A stretch of DNA of 64,000 bases from UBA1672 sp050633505 (GTDB lineage Bacteria; Pseudomonadota; Alphaproteobacteria; Micavibrionales; Micavibrionaceae): NCBI GenBank assembly GCA_050633505.1, contig JBOEGQ010000004.1, forward strand, positions 124,001 through 188,000, read 5' to 3'. The notes under the pieces were generated by a model that had not been told where the DNA came from, ran no database searches, and saw only the letters and a list, made by a program, of their open reading frames with translations. Positions within the stretch are counted from its first letter, which is position 1. Every line of letters starts with the position of its first letter. Below are positions 1 through 8,809 of this stretch, piece by piece. Both the position numbers and the translations under genes were made by a program.

Positions 1-33
1 ATAATATAAAAAAAACGCAAATATACCCTTTTT

Positions 34-48
34 GTTCTACTTTAGTTC
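34..48. promoter_or_regulatory. Putative LexA (SOS) box
   Basis: The sequence reads GTTC, seven bases, GTTC, which is the direct-repeat SOS box of alphaproteobacteria. In many alphaproteobacteria the genes downstream of trpC on this strand are moaC, moeA and lexA. The box could therefore regulate a leftward gene that starts just outside the window, possibly lexA itself. Position and spacing are seen; the regulated gene is inferred. Confidence 0.5.
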
Positions 49-87
49 ACGATTTGTGTCAACCGTTTTATAGATACGATGAGAGGG

Positions 88-867
88 CTATTTCCCAAGA
101 AGATTATCCAAAGCCAATCCGATATCATCTTCTCTCATCAGGCTTTCCCCAACTAAGAAGCTTTTATAACCAGCCTGATAAAGTGTAGAAACTGTTCGAG
201 GAGATGATATCCCACTTTCCGATACTTTATGAATTGATGATGGAATATGCAGTAATAAATCGTTCGATGTTTGTATATCCACATCCAATGTCTTTAAATT
301 TCGATTATTCACACCGATCATCATCGGGTTAAAGCGCAATGCACGCTCAAGCTCATCAAGGTTATGCACCTCAACCAAGACATCCATGCGAAGTTCAACG
401 GCAATATCATATAATTCCCATGCCAGATTATCACTCAAGGCTGCCATAATAAGCAGAACACAATCCGCACCCAGCGCCCTTGATTCATAAATCTGATAAG
501 GATCGATCATAAAATCCTTGCGCAAAACAGGCATATCTACATGCTTTTTAATCGAAATCAGAAAATCATCATGCCCTTGAAAATACGGTTCATCCGTCAA
601 AACAGATAAACATGTTGCCCCGTGCTCCTGATAGGTCTTCGCAATTTGAACCGGGTCAAAATCTTCACGAATTACTCCCTTACTAGGAGAGGCTTTCTTC
701 ACTTCTGCGATAACAGATGGCCCCTTGGAACGTTCCAAGGCACTTAAAAAACCAGAGGGAAGGGGGCTTGAATCGCTCTTATACTTAAGATCATCAAGGG
801 AGTTAAAAATCTTTTTATGATCAATGTGATGCTTTTTCAGATCGCAAATCTCGGATAACGTATCCAT
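88..867 (-). CDS. trpC: Indole-3-glycerol phosphate synthase
   Basis: This cytoplasmic enzyme closes the ring of CdRP to give indole-3-glycerol phosphate in tryptophan synthesis. The 259-aa product is the usual monofunctional length, without a fused PRAI domain. The family signature EVKKASPSKG lies at residues 55-64 and contains catalytic Lys58. LRKDF is at 115-119, NNRNL at 187-191, VSESGI at 215-220, and the phosphate-binding LVGESLM stretch is near 238-244. It is last of the visible trpG-trpD-trpC run, 15 bases after trpD, so it is very likely cotranscribed. The identification is secure. Confidence 0.97.
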   Translation of the reverse strand: MDTLSEICDLKKHHIDHKKIFNSLDDLKYKSDSSPLPSGFLSALERSKGPSVIAEVKKASPSKGVIREDFDPVQIAKTYQEHGATCLSVLTDEPYFQGHDDFLISIKKHVDMPVLRKDFMIDPYQIYESRALGADCVLLIMAALSDNLAWELYDIAVELRMDVLVEVHNLDELERALRFNPMMIGVNNRNLKTLDVDIQTSNDLLLHIPSSIHKVSESGISSPRTVSTLYQAGYKSFLVGESLMREDDIGLALDNLLGK

Positions 868-882
868 TTTTATCTATCCCTC

Positions 883-1908
883 TTAAACTGTCTCGTCTTT
901 TATGAATGCTTTATACTGTTCTAGCAAGTCTAAAGCCTTTCCATTCTTCAAAACATCCCGAGCCATTTGCGAGGCATCTTTCAAGTTAGAGGCCTTCTGC
1001 ACAATACATAAAACCGCAGCCGTATTGGCAACAACGATATCGGCATACGCCCCGTCTTTTCCATTCAAAACATCATATAAAGCCGCAGCATTCTCCTCTG
1101 GTATGCCTCCAACCAAGTCATCCGGTTGTGATTTTGATATACCAAAATCTTCTGGTGTTAGAACATCTTGCGTAATAACACCATCTTCAAGCTTTGCAAT
1201 ATATGTTTCTCCGGTTGTGGTTATCTCATCTAACCCATCCGAACCATGCACGACCCACGCACGTTTTGTCCCCAATGCCTTTAACACCTCACATATGGGG
1301 ATAAGAAGCGCACGATCAAACACGCCTAAAAGCTGGAATTGTGTTCCGGCGGGATTTGCAAGAGGCCCAAGAACATTGAACATCGTACGAACACCCAATG
1401 CCTTACGTACAGGCACAACGTACTTCATCGCCGCATGGTGGCGCGGGGCCATAAGAAAGGCAAAATTAAATTGCCTTAATGCGTCTTCCAATCGTTCCTG
1501 CGATACATCCAGATTAACACCAAGTGCCTCAAGAACATCCGCCGCTCCAGATTTAGAACTCGCAGAACGATTACCATGTTTCGCCACAGGAACACCACAT
1601 GCCGCAGCAACAATCGCAACCGCCGTTGATATGTTGTATGTTCCGGATTTATCACCTCCAGTACCACAACAATCCACCGCACCATCAGGGGCATTGATAG
1701 GTAATGCTTTTTCCCGCATGACCTTCGCCGCACCTGTAATTTCCTCAACGCTTTCCCCACGCACAGATATCCCCATGAGAAGGGCGGCTATTTGCTCATT
1801 ACTCCATCCACCCTCCATAATAGAAGACATGGCCTCTATCATCTGCGCCTCGGACAGAGGGTTTTTCGTCTGAATAATCTGTAATATCTCAGTTGGATTC
1901 ATCGTCAC
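883..1908 (-). CDS. trpD: Anthranilate phosphoribosyltransferase
   Basis: Transfers phosphoribose from PRPP to anthranilate, the second step of tryptophan synthesis. The 341-aa protein shows the PRPP-binding GTGGDKSGT loop (residues 82-90) and KHGNRSASS (110-118), both hallmarks of the family. The GTG at 1908 overlaps the trpG stop in a GTGA arrangement, which suggests translational coupling. An ATG two codons further in (1902) is an equally possible start. It sits between trpG and trpC in one operon. Confidence 0.97.
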   Translation of the reverse strand: MTMNPTEILQIIQTKNPLSEAQMIEAMSSIMEGGWSNEQIAALLMGISVRGESVEEITGAAKVMREKALPINAPDGAVDCCGTGGDKSGTYNISTAVAIVAAACGVPVAKHGNRSASSKSGAADVLEALGVNLDVSQERLEDALRQFNFAFLMAPRHHAAMKYVVPVRKALGVRTMFNVLGPLANPAGTQFQLLGVFDRALLIPICEVLKALGTKRAWVVHGSDGLDEITTTGETYIAKLEDGVITQDVLTPEDFGISKSQPDDLVGGIPEENAAALYDVLNGKDGAYADIVVANTAAVLCIVQKASNLKDASQMARDVLKNGKALDLLEQYKAFIKDETV

Positions 1909-2477
1909 CGTACAAGCTCCACAAAGTTTCGAAGAAGGTCATGCCCGTGATCCGTCGCAATACTCTCCGGATGGAATTGAACACCATGGATAGGAAGAGT
2001 CTTATGCGATAACCCCATAATAATACCGTCATCCGTCTCTGCCGTAATCTCAAGACACTCAGGTAGACTTTCGCGTTGTGCTATTAATGAATGATAACGT
2101 GTTACAGAAAAGGGAGAAGGTACGCCCTTAAATATGGTTTTTCCCTCATGGCGGATCATTGATGTCTTACCATGTAACGGCTCAGGCGCGCGAATGACCT
2201 TACCACCGAATGCCTGCGCAATGGATTGATGCCCAAGACACACCCCAAATAAAGGCATTGCGTTCTGCGCGGCCAAGGCAATTGTATCAAGGCATATCCC
2301 CGCACGATCAGGATCGCTTGGCCCGGGGGATAGTAATATCCCTGACGGTTTTTCATCTATAACGTCCTGTGCGGTTTTCTCATCATTCCGATAAACGCGA
2401 ACAGGCACATCCAAGTCACCAAGATATTGCACAAGATTGTAAGTAAAGCTGTCATAATTATCTATTAATGTAATCAT
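1905..2477 (-). CDS. trpG: Anthranilate synthase glutamine amidotransferase subunit
   Basis: Class I glutamine amidotransferase that supplies ammonia to TrpE. The 190-aa product has the N-terminal DNYDSFTYNL motif, the oxyanion stretch SPGPSDP (50-56), the nucleophile Cys80 in GVCLGHQ, and the His169/Glu171 pair in FHPES. The paralogue PabA cannot be excluded by sequence alone, but cotranscription with trpD and trpC favours TrpG. It diverges from the polysaccharide deacetylase gene across about 95 bases that must hold both promoters. No trp leader peptide or attenuator hairpin was recognised there. Confidence 0.95.
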   Translation of the reverse strand: MITLIDNYDSFTYNLVQYLGDLDVPVRVYRNDEKTAQDVIDEKPSGILLSPGPSDPDRAGICLDTIALAAQNAMPLFGVCLGHQSIAQAFGGKVIRAPEPLHGKTSMIRHEGKTIFKGVPSPFSVTRYHSLIAQRESLPECLEITAETDDGIIMGLSHKTLPIHGVQFHPESIATDHGHDLLRNFVELVR

Positions 2478-2572
2478 GGATTTGTTATGAAGGGCTGCGC
2501 AGAAAAATGCAAGCCTGCAAAGAATTCGAAATTTAATTTGTAATCAGATATCTTTTCCTATAATTTACCATA

Positions 2573-3886
2573 ATGAAAAAACGTTCGTTTAAAACATACT
2601 TTATCACAACCATGTTATGCATCTGGATCGGTGGCGTAGCCATCGTTGCAACAGAAATCTTTATTCTGAATGGTGATAAAAATACAATTGCCACCTTTAC
2701 AGAGAATGGGTTTTTCTCCGGTAAATCTAATGACATTGAAATATCGGCCTTAAAGCAACGCCACAGGCAATATATGGATGATGGTGTCGTTCCGGTGGAA
2801 AAGACAGCCAGAGCACCACATTTCCCCAAGCCCCCACGTATGCCTCTGGATAAAAAGCCGCTTATCGATGCAACAGGGGACACAACACACGTTGCAAGCA
2901 TTGACGAACTTATTCTAGAACAAAAAGAACTTGAACTTGCGCGGATTGAACCGGCTGCAGGTATTGAGGGAGATTACAGAGAAGGGGCGCATGATACAAC
3001 AATCCCCGATCCCGCAATTCCAGATCAAATAAACCCGTTCGATCGTAAAGTCGAAGATATCATTTCGGATTTACAAATACCATCACAGGCCGTTGAATCC
3101 TCAATCAGTTTGCATGAAAACGCCGCAATAGATACAACAAAAGAAATACAGGCCACACCAACCTTATCACCTAAGTATCAGGAACCTAATGGCACAGGCA
3201 TGGTGGTGATTATTATTGATGATATGGGCCAATCACTCCGTAGTAAGCAAGTAGAAGTTCTATCCGGTCCATTAACATTATCGTACCTACCGACCGGAAA
3301 GAATTTAAAAGACCGCACACAAAGAGCAAAAGATAACGGCCATGAAATTATGCTGCATATGCCGATGGAGCCAATGAACAGCTCTCTAGATGATGGATCT
3401 ACGATGCTTCGTAAGGCACAAAATGTCGATGAGTTTGACAAAACACTAACATGGTCTTTCGCACAAATGGATAACTTTGTCGGTGTGAACAACCATATGG
3501 GAAGTCGGTTAACTCAAGATCAAAATGCAATGAATCGTTTCATGTCTTATATTCAGGATAAGGATGTTTTCTTTATCGACTCAAAAACAGTTGGGAGCTC
3601 TGTCGCGGCAGAAACTGCCAAGAACATGGGTATCCCATATGCAGAGCGTGATGTCTTCCTTGACCATGAAATCAATGCAGAGTTCATCAAAAATGCATTG
3701 AAGAAAACAGAAAATATAGCACGCAAAAAGGGCTATGCCATTGCAATTGGGCATCCACATAAGGAAACTATTGCTGCACTTAAAGAATGGATACCGACAC
3801 TATCTGGAAAGGGATTAATTCTTGTTCCGGCCAGCCGTGTTATAAAACACCCAATTCCTGAAAATGGGTTAATGGCACAGCAATAG
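2573..3886 (+). CDS. Divergent polysaccharide deacetylase (YibQ-like)
   Basis: A membrane-anchored envelope protein of 437 aa. An N-terminal hydrophobic segment (about residues 9-29) is followed by a long, acidic, low-complexity linker to about residue 205. A C-terminal divergent polysaccharide deacetylase domain (NodB-like, PF04748 family) follows, with IIIDDMG, LHMPMEP, NNHMGS, FIDSKT and AIGHPH. These carry the Asp and His residues expected at the metal site. The true substrate of this family is not established. It is transcribed away from trpG and ends 8 bases from the end of convergent trpE, with no clear terminator between them. Confidence 0.85.
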   Translation: MKKRSFKTYFITTMLCIWIGGVAIVATEIFILNGDKNTIATFTENGFFSGKSNDIEISALKQRHRQYMDDGVVPVEKTARAPHFPKPPRMPLDKKPLIDATGDTTHVASIDELILEQKELELARIEPAAGIEGDYREGAHDTTIPDPAIPDQINPFDRKVEDIISDLQIPSQAVESSISLHENAAIDTTKEIQATPTLSPKYQEPNGTGMVVIIIDDMGQSLRSKQVEVLSGPLTLSYLPTGKNLKDRTQRAKDNGHEIMLHMPMEPMNSSLDDGSTMLRKAQNVDEFDKTLTWSFAQMDNFVGVNNHMGSRLTQDQNAMNRFMSYIQDKDVFFIDSKTVGSSVAAETAKNMGIPYAERDVFLDHEINAEFIKNALKKTENIARKKGYAIAIGHPHKETIAALKEWIPTLSGKGLILVPASRVIKHPIPENGLMAQQ

Positions 3887-3894
3887 AAAAAGAA

Positions 3895-5415
3895 TTATTC
3901 GTATTTTTTAAGGGTTATCTGCGCCGCATGTAAAACCGCACGTGCCTTATTACACGATTCCTGATATTCATATTCAGGATCACTATCCGCGACAACACCA
4001 CCTCCGGCTTGCACATAGACCTTATTATCCTTTACCAACGCAGTTCGAAGCGCAATACAGCTATCCATCGTATTTTCAGAGAAGTACCCAATCCCGCCCG
4101 CATATGTTGCACGGCGGCTGACCTCCAACTCATCAATAATTTCCATTGCGCGAATTTTTGGTGCGCCACTTACCGTTCCGGCTGGAAACCCTGCAAATAA
4201 AGCATCTATAACCCCCATATCAGGGCGCAGTTTCCCCTCCACATTCGAGACAATGTGCATAACATGAGAATAAAGCTCAATCGAGAATTGATCCGTGACA
4301 TCTACACTGCCTATTTCAGAGACACGCCCGACATCATTACGCCCAAGATCAAGTAACATCAAATGTTCAGCGCATTCTTTGTCATCGGAAAGCAGATCTT
4401 TTGCCAGTGCTTTATCCTCTGCTGTATCTTTCCCTCGTTTACGCGTTCCGGCAATTGGACGAATCGTTACAACGTCCTCACGAACCCTTACCAAAATCTC
4501 AGGGCTAGCCCCAACCAAAGAAAAACCATCAAATGCCAAATGGAACATAAAAGGAGACGGGTTTACGCTTCGTAAAGAACGATATAGCTCAAACGATGGT
4601 AAATCATAATCCATTGAGAAGCGCTGCGATGGGACAACTTGAAAAATTTCACCCGCATGAATATATTCCACGGCCTTTTCAACTGCGGCTTTATAATCTT
4701 CTTTTGGTGTATTGGATGTTACATCTTGCTCACCTTGTAAGCCCGTCTGATGAGACAACAATGCATGATCCAAGGAGCCATACAGTTTTTCAATCGCAGA
4801 TTCTATACGCGAAATCGCTCTATCATACACACTTTTAGGTTCTTCTTGTGTGTTGTTCGCATGATCATAAACAGGCGTTGCAAGGCAAATGCGGTTTTGC
4901 ACATTATCGAAAACAACAAGAAGAGAAGGGCGGATCAAAACGCTATCCGGTACTTTTAGATCATCCGGGTTTGTGTCAGGAATATCTTCGACCAAACGCA
5001 CCATATCGTAGCCGATATAGCCGAACATCCCAAGCGCACACATTGGCGGTAAATTGTCCGGCACCACATCCAGAGAGCTTTGTTCAATTACATCACTCAA
5101 AGACGTTTTGGGATCTTGGTCGACACTATTCCATACCACACCATCATTAGACACTTGAATACGCTTATCAGACGGGCAGCGCCATAAGAAATCAGGGCTG
5201 GTTCCAATCACTGAATAACGCCCAAGCGTATCTCCACCCTCAACAGACTCTAGCAGAAAAGAGTAGGGATTCTGTCCGCATAGTTTTAAATACGCAGAAA
5301 CAGGTGTTTCCAAATCTGCAGACATCCAATGCCAGACAAGTTGAGTCTTTCCATCTAAAAAGGATTTATCAAACATCTCCAATGTCGGAAAACATGCCGT
5401 AGACACAGTGTTCAT
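3895..5415 (-). CDS. trpE: Anthranilate synthase component I
   Basis: Converts chorismate and ammonia to anthranilate. The C-terminal chorismate-binding domain shows PIAGTRKRG, FPAGTVSGAPK and YAGGIGYF. The N-terminal LLESVEGG region corresponds to the tryptophan feedback site. The open frame extends to 5478 and overlaps the upstream gene, but the ATG at 5415 has a GGTGG ribosome site and gives the usual length (506 aa), so it is chosen. The gene lies 40 bases after ppiD, so the two are probably cotranscribed, and it is separated from trpGDC by one oppositely oriented gene. Confidence 0.95.
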   Translation of the reverse strand: MNTVSTACFPTLEMFDKSFLDGKTQLVWHWMSADLETPVSAYLKLCGQNPYSFLLESVEGGDTLGRYSVIGTSPDFLWRCPSDKRIQVSNDGVVWNSVDQDPKTSLSDVIEQSSLDVVPDNLPPMCALGMFGYIGYDMVRLVEDIPDTNPDDLKVPDSVLIRPSLLVVFDNVQNRICLATPVYDHANNTQEEPKSVYDRAISRIESAIEKLYGSLDHALLSHQTGLQGEQDVTSNTPKEDYKAAVEKAVEYIHAGEIFQVVPSQRFSMDYDLPSFELYRSLRSVNPSPFMFHLAFDGFSLVGASPEILVRVREDVVTIRPIAGTRKRGKDTAEDKALAKDLLSDDKECAEHLMLLDLGRNDVGRVSEIGSVDVTDQFSIELYSHVMHIVSNVEGKLRPDMGVIDALFAGFPAGTVSGAPKIRAMEIIDELEVSRRATYAGGIGYFSENTMDSCIALRTALVKDNKVYVQAGGGVVADSDPEYEYQESCNKARAVLHAAQITLKKYE

Positions 5416-5455
5416 ATCATTTCCACCAAGTTTTGAAGGGTCATCACTCTCTGCT

Positions 5456-7384
5456 TTACTGTTGTGCAGATTGACCATAAGCGCGCTCTAACAAACGGTC
5501 GTTAACTTGAATACTATACTGATCAGAAAGCCCGCGTATATACACAATAAACGCATCTTCCTTGGCATCCTCACGTACGGCACTCTCGATTGCAGCTAAT
5601 CTTTCCTGCGCAGATTCATCAATCTCCGGCAAGCTATACCCTGTAACTTTAATCAAAATAGATCCGCCATCCGTCTCAACAGTATCATATCCATTTAATG
5701 GTGTTTGGAAGAGTGTAGGGCGCGCTTCAGGTGTAAATGGTACAGGCATTGTACTATCAATCGCAAGCGCATCCACCTTTCCAATTTTTTTACCAATATC
5801 ACGCGCAATCTCTTCAAATGTTATGCCACCGGTTTCAAGCTCTGCTAAATATTTTTGCATTCTTACAGTGGTCTCTGCGCGACGCTGATCTGCCTTAAAC
5901 TGCTCTTCTATCGCGCCCTTTACATCCTCAAAGTTTTGAAAATGTTCTGCGCGTGTTTCTGCAACAATCATAATCGCAAAAGCACCACTTGGCATTTCTT
6001 CAAGATAAAAGGGGTCATCTTCACCACCAATATCGAATAATGCTTTTTTCAGCGCGTCTTGATCCTGTTCATTAAAATCAACAAATCCATTGGTCTTATC
6101 TTCTGTTAACCCAAGTGTATCAACAAATGGTGTCGTTGATATCGATAGAGACGGCACAACGCCCTTTAATGTTTCCAACGTTTCCCCGTTTATAAGGTCT
6201 TCTTCAAATGATGATAGAATACCATAGAAATGATCACCTCGTTTTGCTTCGGATAATTCCCGTTCTAACGCAGGCCTTATCTCGGCAAAAGGCTTAACAG
6301 CAGGCGGAAGGATCTCTTTTAACAAAACAACATGATTACCTAACATCGTTGTGACCGGTGGGACAACCTCACCGATTCTACGATCTGACAAGGCCTCTTG
6401 TAATGCAGGCAACATCAAATCAAATTCAAACGACACATAGTCATAGTATTTTTTCGCATCACCCATGACCTGAACAGTTGCATCCTTTAACGTTGCACCA
6501 CCATCTACCAGAGCAAATATTTCCTCTGCCTTATCAGGACTGTCAACCATTGCCTGCGCAATAACGAATTGCTCACCCATACGGTATAGATCTTGATTCT
6601 TTTTATACGCATTTTTCAACTCTGTTTCAGTTGGCGTTGCATCAAAAGAAACGGTTGCAGGATCCAATAAGGCGACAGATGCACGACGGTATTCCGGCAC
6701 CTTATATTGTGTAGATTTCAAAGATTCGTACAAACGTTCAATCTGTTCCGGGCGTGGTTCTTCGATCTCAACAACATCATTATCAGGGAAATGAATAAAT
6801 TCAATATCACGTGTTTGATTTTGGAACCGATACAAGTCTTGCGCCAATAAATCCTGATTAACATTCGTTGAGGCATGCATTGTGCCCATAATAATGTCAG
6901 ACGGCACCTGCGCCTTAATACCATTCATAAAGTCTGTCTCAGACATACCAACGCGTTGCAAAACACGTTCCAGTGTCTCTTGTAAAGTCTCTCCGTCTTT
7001 TTGTTGAGGCTTTACAATTTGTGCAATACGTTGCGCGACTAAATCATTATCAATTTCAATCCCGAGCTTTTCTGCCTCTGCCTGTAGAACAAGTTGACTA
7101 ATTTCTCCGGCAAGAATTTCGTTTAACAAACCGACTTCATACGCACGTTCCGGTGAAATGTTATAACGATATAAAGATCGTCTCAAATTACCGTCAAAAC
7201 TTCTTATATCCAATGTTTTATCACCAACACGTACAACATCACTATCACCAACACCACCGACACCACTGTATGATCCGCCAATATCCGTCATAACAAGACC
7301 ACCGACAGCCATCCCCAAGAGTCCCAAAAGGATATATTTCAAAAAACCACCAGCTGCGCCGTCGCGCAAAGATTGCATAACCAT
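5456..7384 (-). CDS. ppiD: Membrane-anchored periplasmic peptidyl-prolyl isomerase/chaperone, PpiD-SurA type
   Basis: A single N-terminal membrane segment (about residues 14-35, Gly-rich) is followed by a long periplasmic part of SurA-N and parvulin-like domains. This is the usual plan of alphaproteobacterial PpiD, which helps fold exported proteins. The frame opens at a TTG (7390); in-frame ATGs at 7384 and 7378 are both plausible and no strong ribosome site decides between them. The product is about 640 aa, a normal length. Its location between tpiA (divergent) and trpE is the standard alphaproteobacterial order. Confidence 0.88.
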   Translation of the reverse strand: MVMQSLRDGAAGGFLKYILLGLLGMAVGGLVMTDIGGSYSGVGGVGDSDVVRVGDKTLDIRSFDGNLRRSLYRYNISPERAYEVGLLNEILAGEISQLVLQAEAEKLGIEIDNDLVAQRIAQIVKPQQKDGETLQETLERVLQRVGMSETDFMNGIKAQVPSDIIMGTMHASTNVNQDLLAQDLYRFQNQTRDIEFIHFPDNDVVEIEEPRPEQIERLYESLKSTQYKVPEYRRASVALLDPATVSFDATPTETELKNAYKKNQDLYRMGEQFVIAQAMVDSPDKAEEIFALVDGGATLKDATVQVMGDAKKYYDYVSFEFDLMLPALQEALSDRRIGEVVPPVTTMLGNHVVLLKEILPPAVKPFAEIRPALERELSEAKRGDHFYGILSSFEEDLINGETLETLKGVVPSLSISTTPFVDTLGLTEDKTNGFVDFNEQDQDALKKALFDIGGEDDPFYLEEMPSGAFAIMIVAETRAEHFQNFEDVKGAIEEQFKADQRRAETTVRMQKYLAELETGGITFEEIARDIGKKIGKVDALAIDSTMPVPFTPEARPTLFQTPLNGYDTVETDGGSILIKVTGYSLPEIDESAQERLAAIESAVREDAKEDAFIVYIRGLSDQYSIQVNDRLLERAYGQSAQQ

Positions 7385-7576
7385 GATCAAAAACCCAATT
7401 ACTTGTTATATTCTGTATATATGTATGAAGCAGCACTATAAGCAGCTCTTATGTCAGGGGCAAGCACACAAAGTGAGTATCTACATAAAAATCAACGACA
7501 AATCTTGCTTTGTTGGTTTTAGGGCTATAACTAGTATGAATTATTGACGCGTGACATCGAAAAACGGAACAGAAGC

Positions 7577-8329
7577 ATGAAAAAACTAATCGCAGGAAAT
7601 TGGAAAATGAACGCAACGACACAAGATAGTGTCGATTTGGTTCGTTCTATCGCCCAATCTTTGAAAGATGACACTAACATCCAACAAGCCTGTGACATAC
7701 TTGTATGCCCGCCAAGCCTTTACCTTAGCTCTGCTAAAGACATTTGTGTTGAGCATAATATTGCCATTGGAGCACAGGATTGCTCCCCCCATGAAAGCGG
7801 AGCATATACGGGTGATATTTCTGCCGATATGGTAAAAGATTGTGGAGGAACATTCGTCATTGTCGGGCATTCTGAACGCCGCCAATACCACAATGAAACA
7901 GATTCTCTTATCGCTCAGAAGGCCGAAGCGGCACATCGTGCAGGTTTAACTGCTATTATTTGTGTTGGAGAAACAGAGGAAGAGCGCGAAGGCGAACAAC
8001 AAGAAGATGTGGTTTATACACAGCTAAAAAATGCGATACCGAAAAGCGCCAATGCGCAAAACACAGTTATTGCCTATGAACCTGTGTGGGCAATAGGCAC
8101 CGGAAAGACCGCAAGTGCCGAAGATGTTGCCAAAATGCACAGCTTTATTCGTGAAAAACTAAAAGAACGACTTGCACAAAGTGAAAATATCCGTATTTTG
8201 TACGGCGGTTCGATGAAGCCGGAAAATGCAAAAGATTTGCTTTCCACACCAAATGTTGATGGTGGCTTAATCGGCGGGGCAAGCCTAAAAGCCGATCAAT
8301 TTATTGCAATTGGGCGTGCAGCTCTATAA
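7577..8329 (+). CDS. tpiA: Triosephosphate isomerase
   Basis: Interconverts DHAP and glyceraldehyde-3-phosphate. The 250-aa protein carries AGNWKMN with catalytic Lys10, GHSERR with His98, AYEPVWAIGTG with Glu168, and the phosphate loops YGGSM and GGLIGGASL. The frame extends upstream to a TTG at 7544, but the ATG at 7577 gives the canonical N-terminus. It diverges from ppiD across about 190 bases and leads a likely tpiA-secG-pyrG transcription unit. Confidence 0.97.
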   Translation: MKKLIAGNWKMNATTQDSVDLVRSIAQSLKDDTNIQQACDILVCPPSLYLSSAKDICVEHNIAIGAQDCSPHESGAYTGDISADMVKDCGGTFVIVGHSERRQYHNETDSLIAQKAEAAHRAGLTAIICVGETEEEREGEQQEDVVYTQLKNAIPKSANAQNTVIAYEPVWAIGTGKTASAEDVAKMHSFIREKLKERLAQSENIRILYGGSMKPENAKDLLSTPNVDGGLIGGASLKADQFIAIGRAAL

Positions 8330-8374
8330 AAGAGCATATATAACTTACGTAAGATTAAGAAAAGTATTTATACA

Positions 8375-8806
8375 ATGGAATCTGTTGTTCTCGTCATTCA
8401 TTTAATTCTGGCCCTTGCCATTATTGGCCTTGTGCTTTTACAACGCTCAGAGGGAGGCGGCCTTGGAATTGGCGGCGGTGGCGGTGGATTAGGAAATCTT
8501 GCCTCTGCACGTGGTACAGCGAATATGTTGACCAAAATGACGGCTTTATGCGCGGCAGGCTTTTTCGTGACATCCCTTACCTTAGGCGTTATGGCTGGCG
8601 GACAAAGTCAACCTGAAAAAGGAATTCTGGCAGATATCGATTCCAGTGAAGTTGTAGCACCTGTTGAAGCTCCCAGTGATGTAAGCGCTCCTGTTGTGAC
8701 ATATACGCAACCGGAAGAATCCCCGGCAATACCGGCAATAAAAGAGCAGATAGATAGCGCCACTCCCGAAGCGCCAACGGACATTCCAAGCACACCAACA
8801 GAGTAA
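8375..8806 (+). CDS. secG: Preprotein translocase subunit SecG
   Basis: Inner-membrane accessory subunit of SecYEG. The 143-aa product has two membrane helices (about 4-22 and 52-72) separated by the typical LLQRSEGGG stretch and a glycine run. A Pro/Glu/Ser-rich cytoplasmic tail of about 60 residues follows, as in other alphaproteobacterial SecG. It lies between tpiA and pyrG, the conserved order in the class, and its stop is 3 bases from the pyrG start. Confidence 0.95.
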   Translation: MESVVLVIHLILALAIIGLVLLQRSEGGGLGIGGGGGGLGNLASARGTANMLTKMTALCAAGFFVTSLTLGVMAGGQSQPEKGILADIDSSEVVAPVEAPSDVSAPVVTYTQPEESPAIPAIKEQIDSATPEAPTDIPSTPTE

Positions 8807-8809
8807 ATC

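Noticed and set aside
902..1873. 323-codon open frame on the plus strand across trpD
   Set aside because: Antisense shadow of trpD; Ser/Thr/Ala/Pro-rich composition, no domain, no ribosome site.
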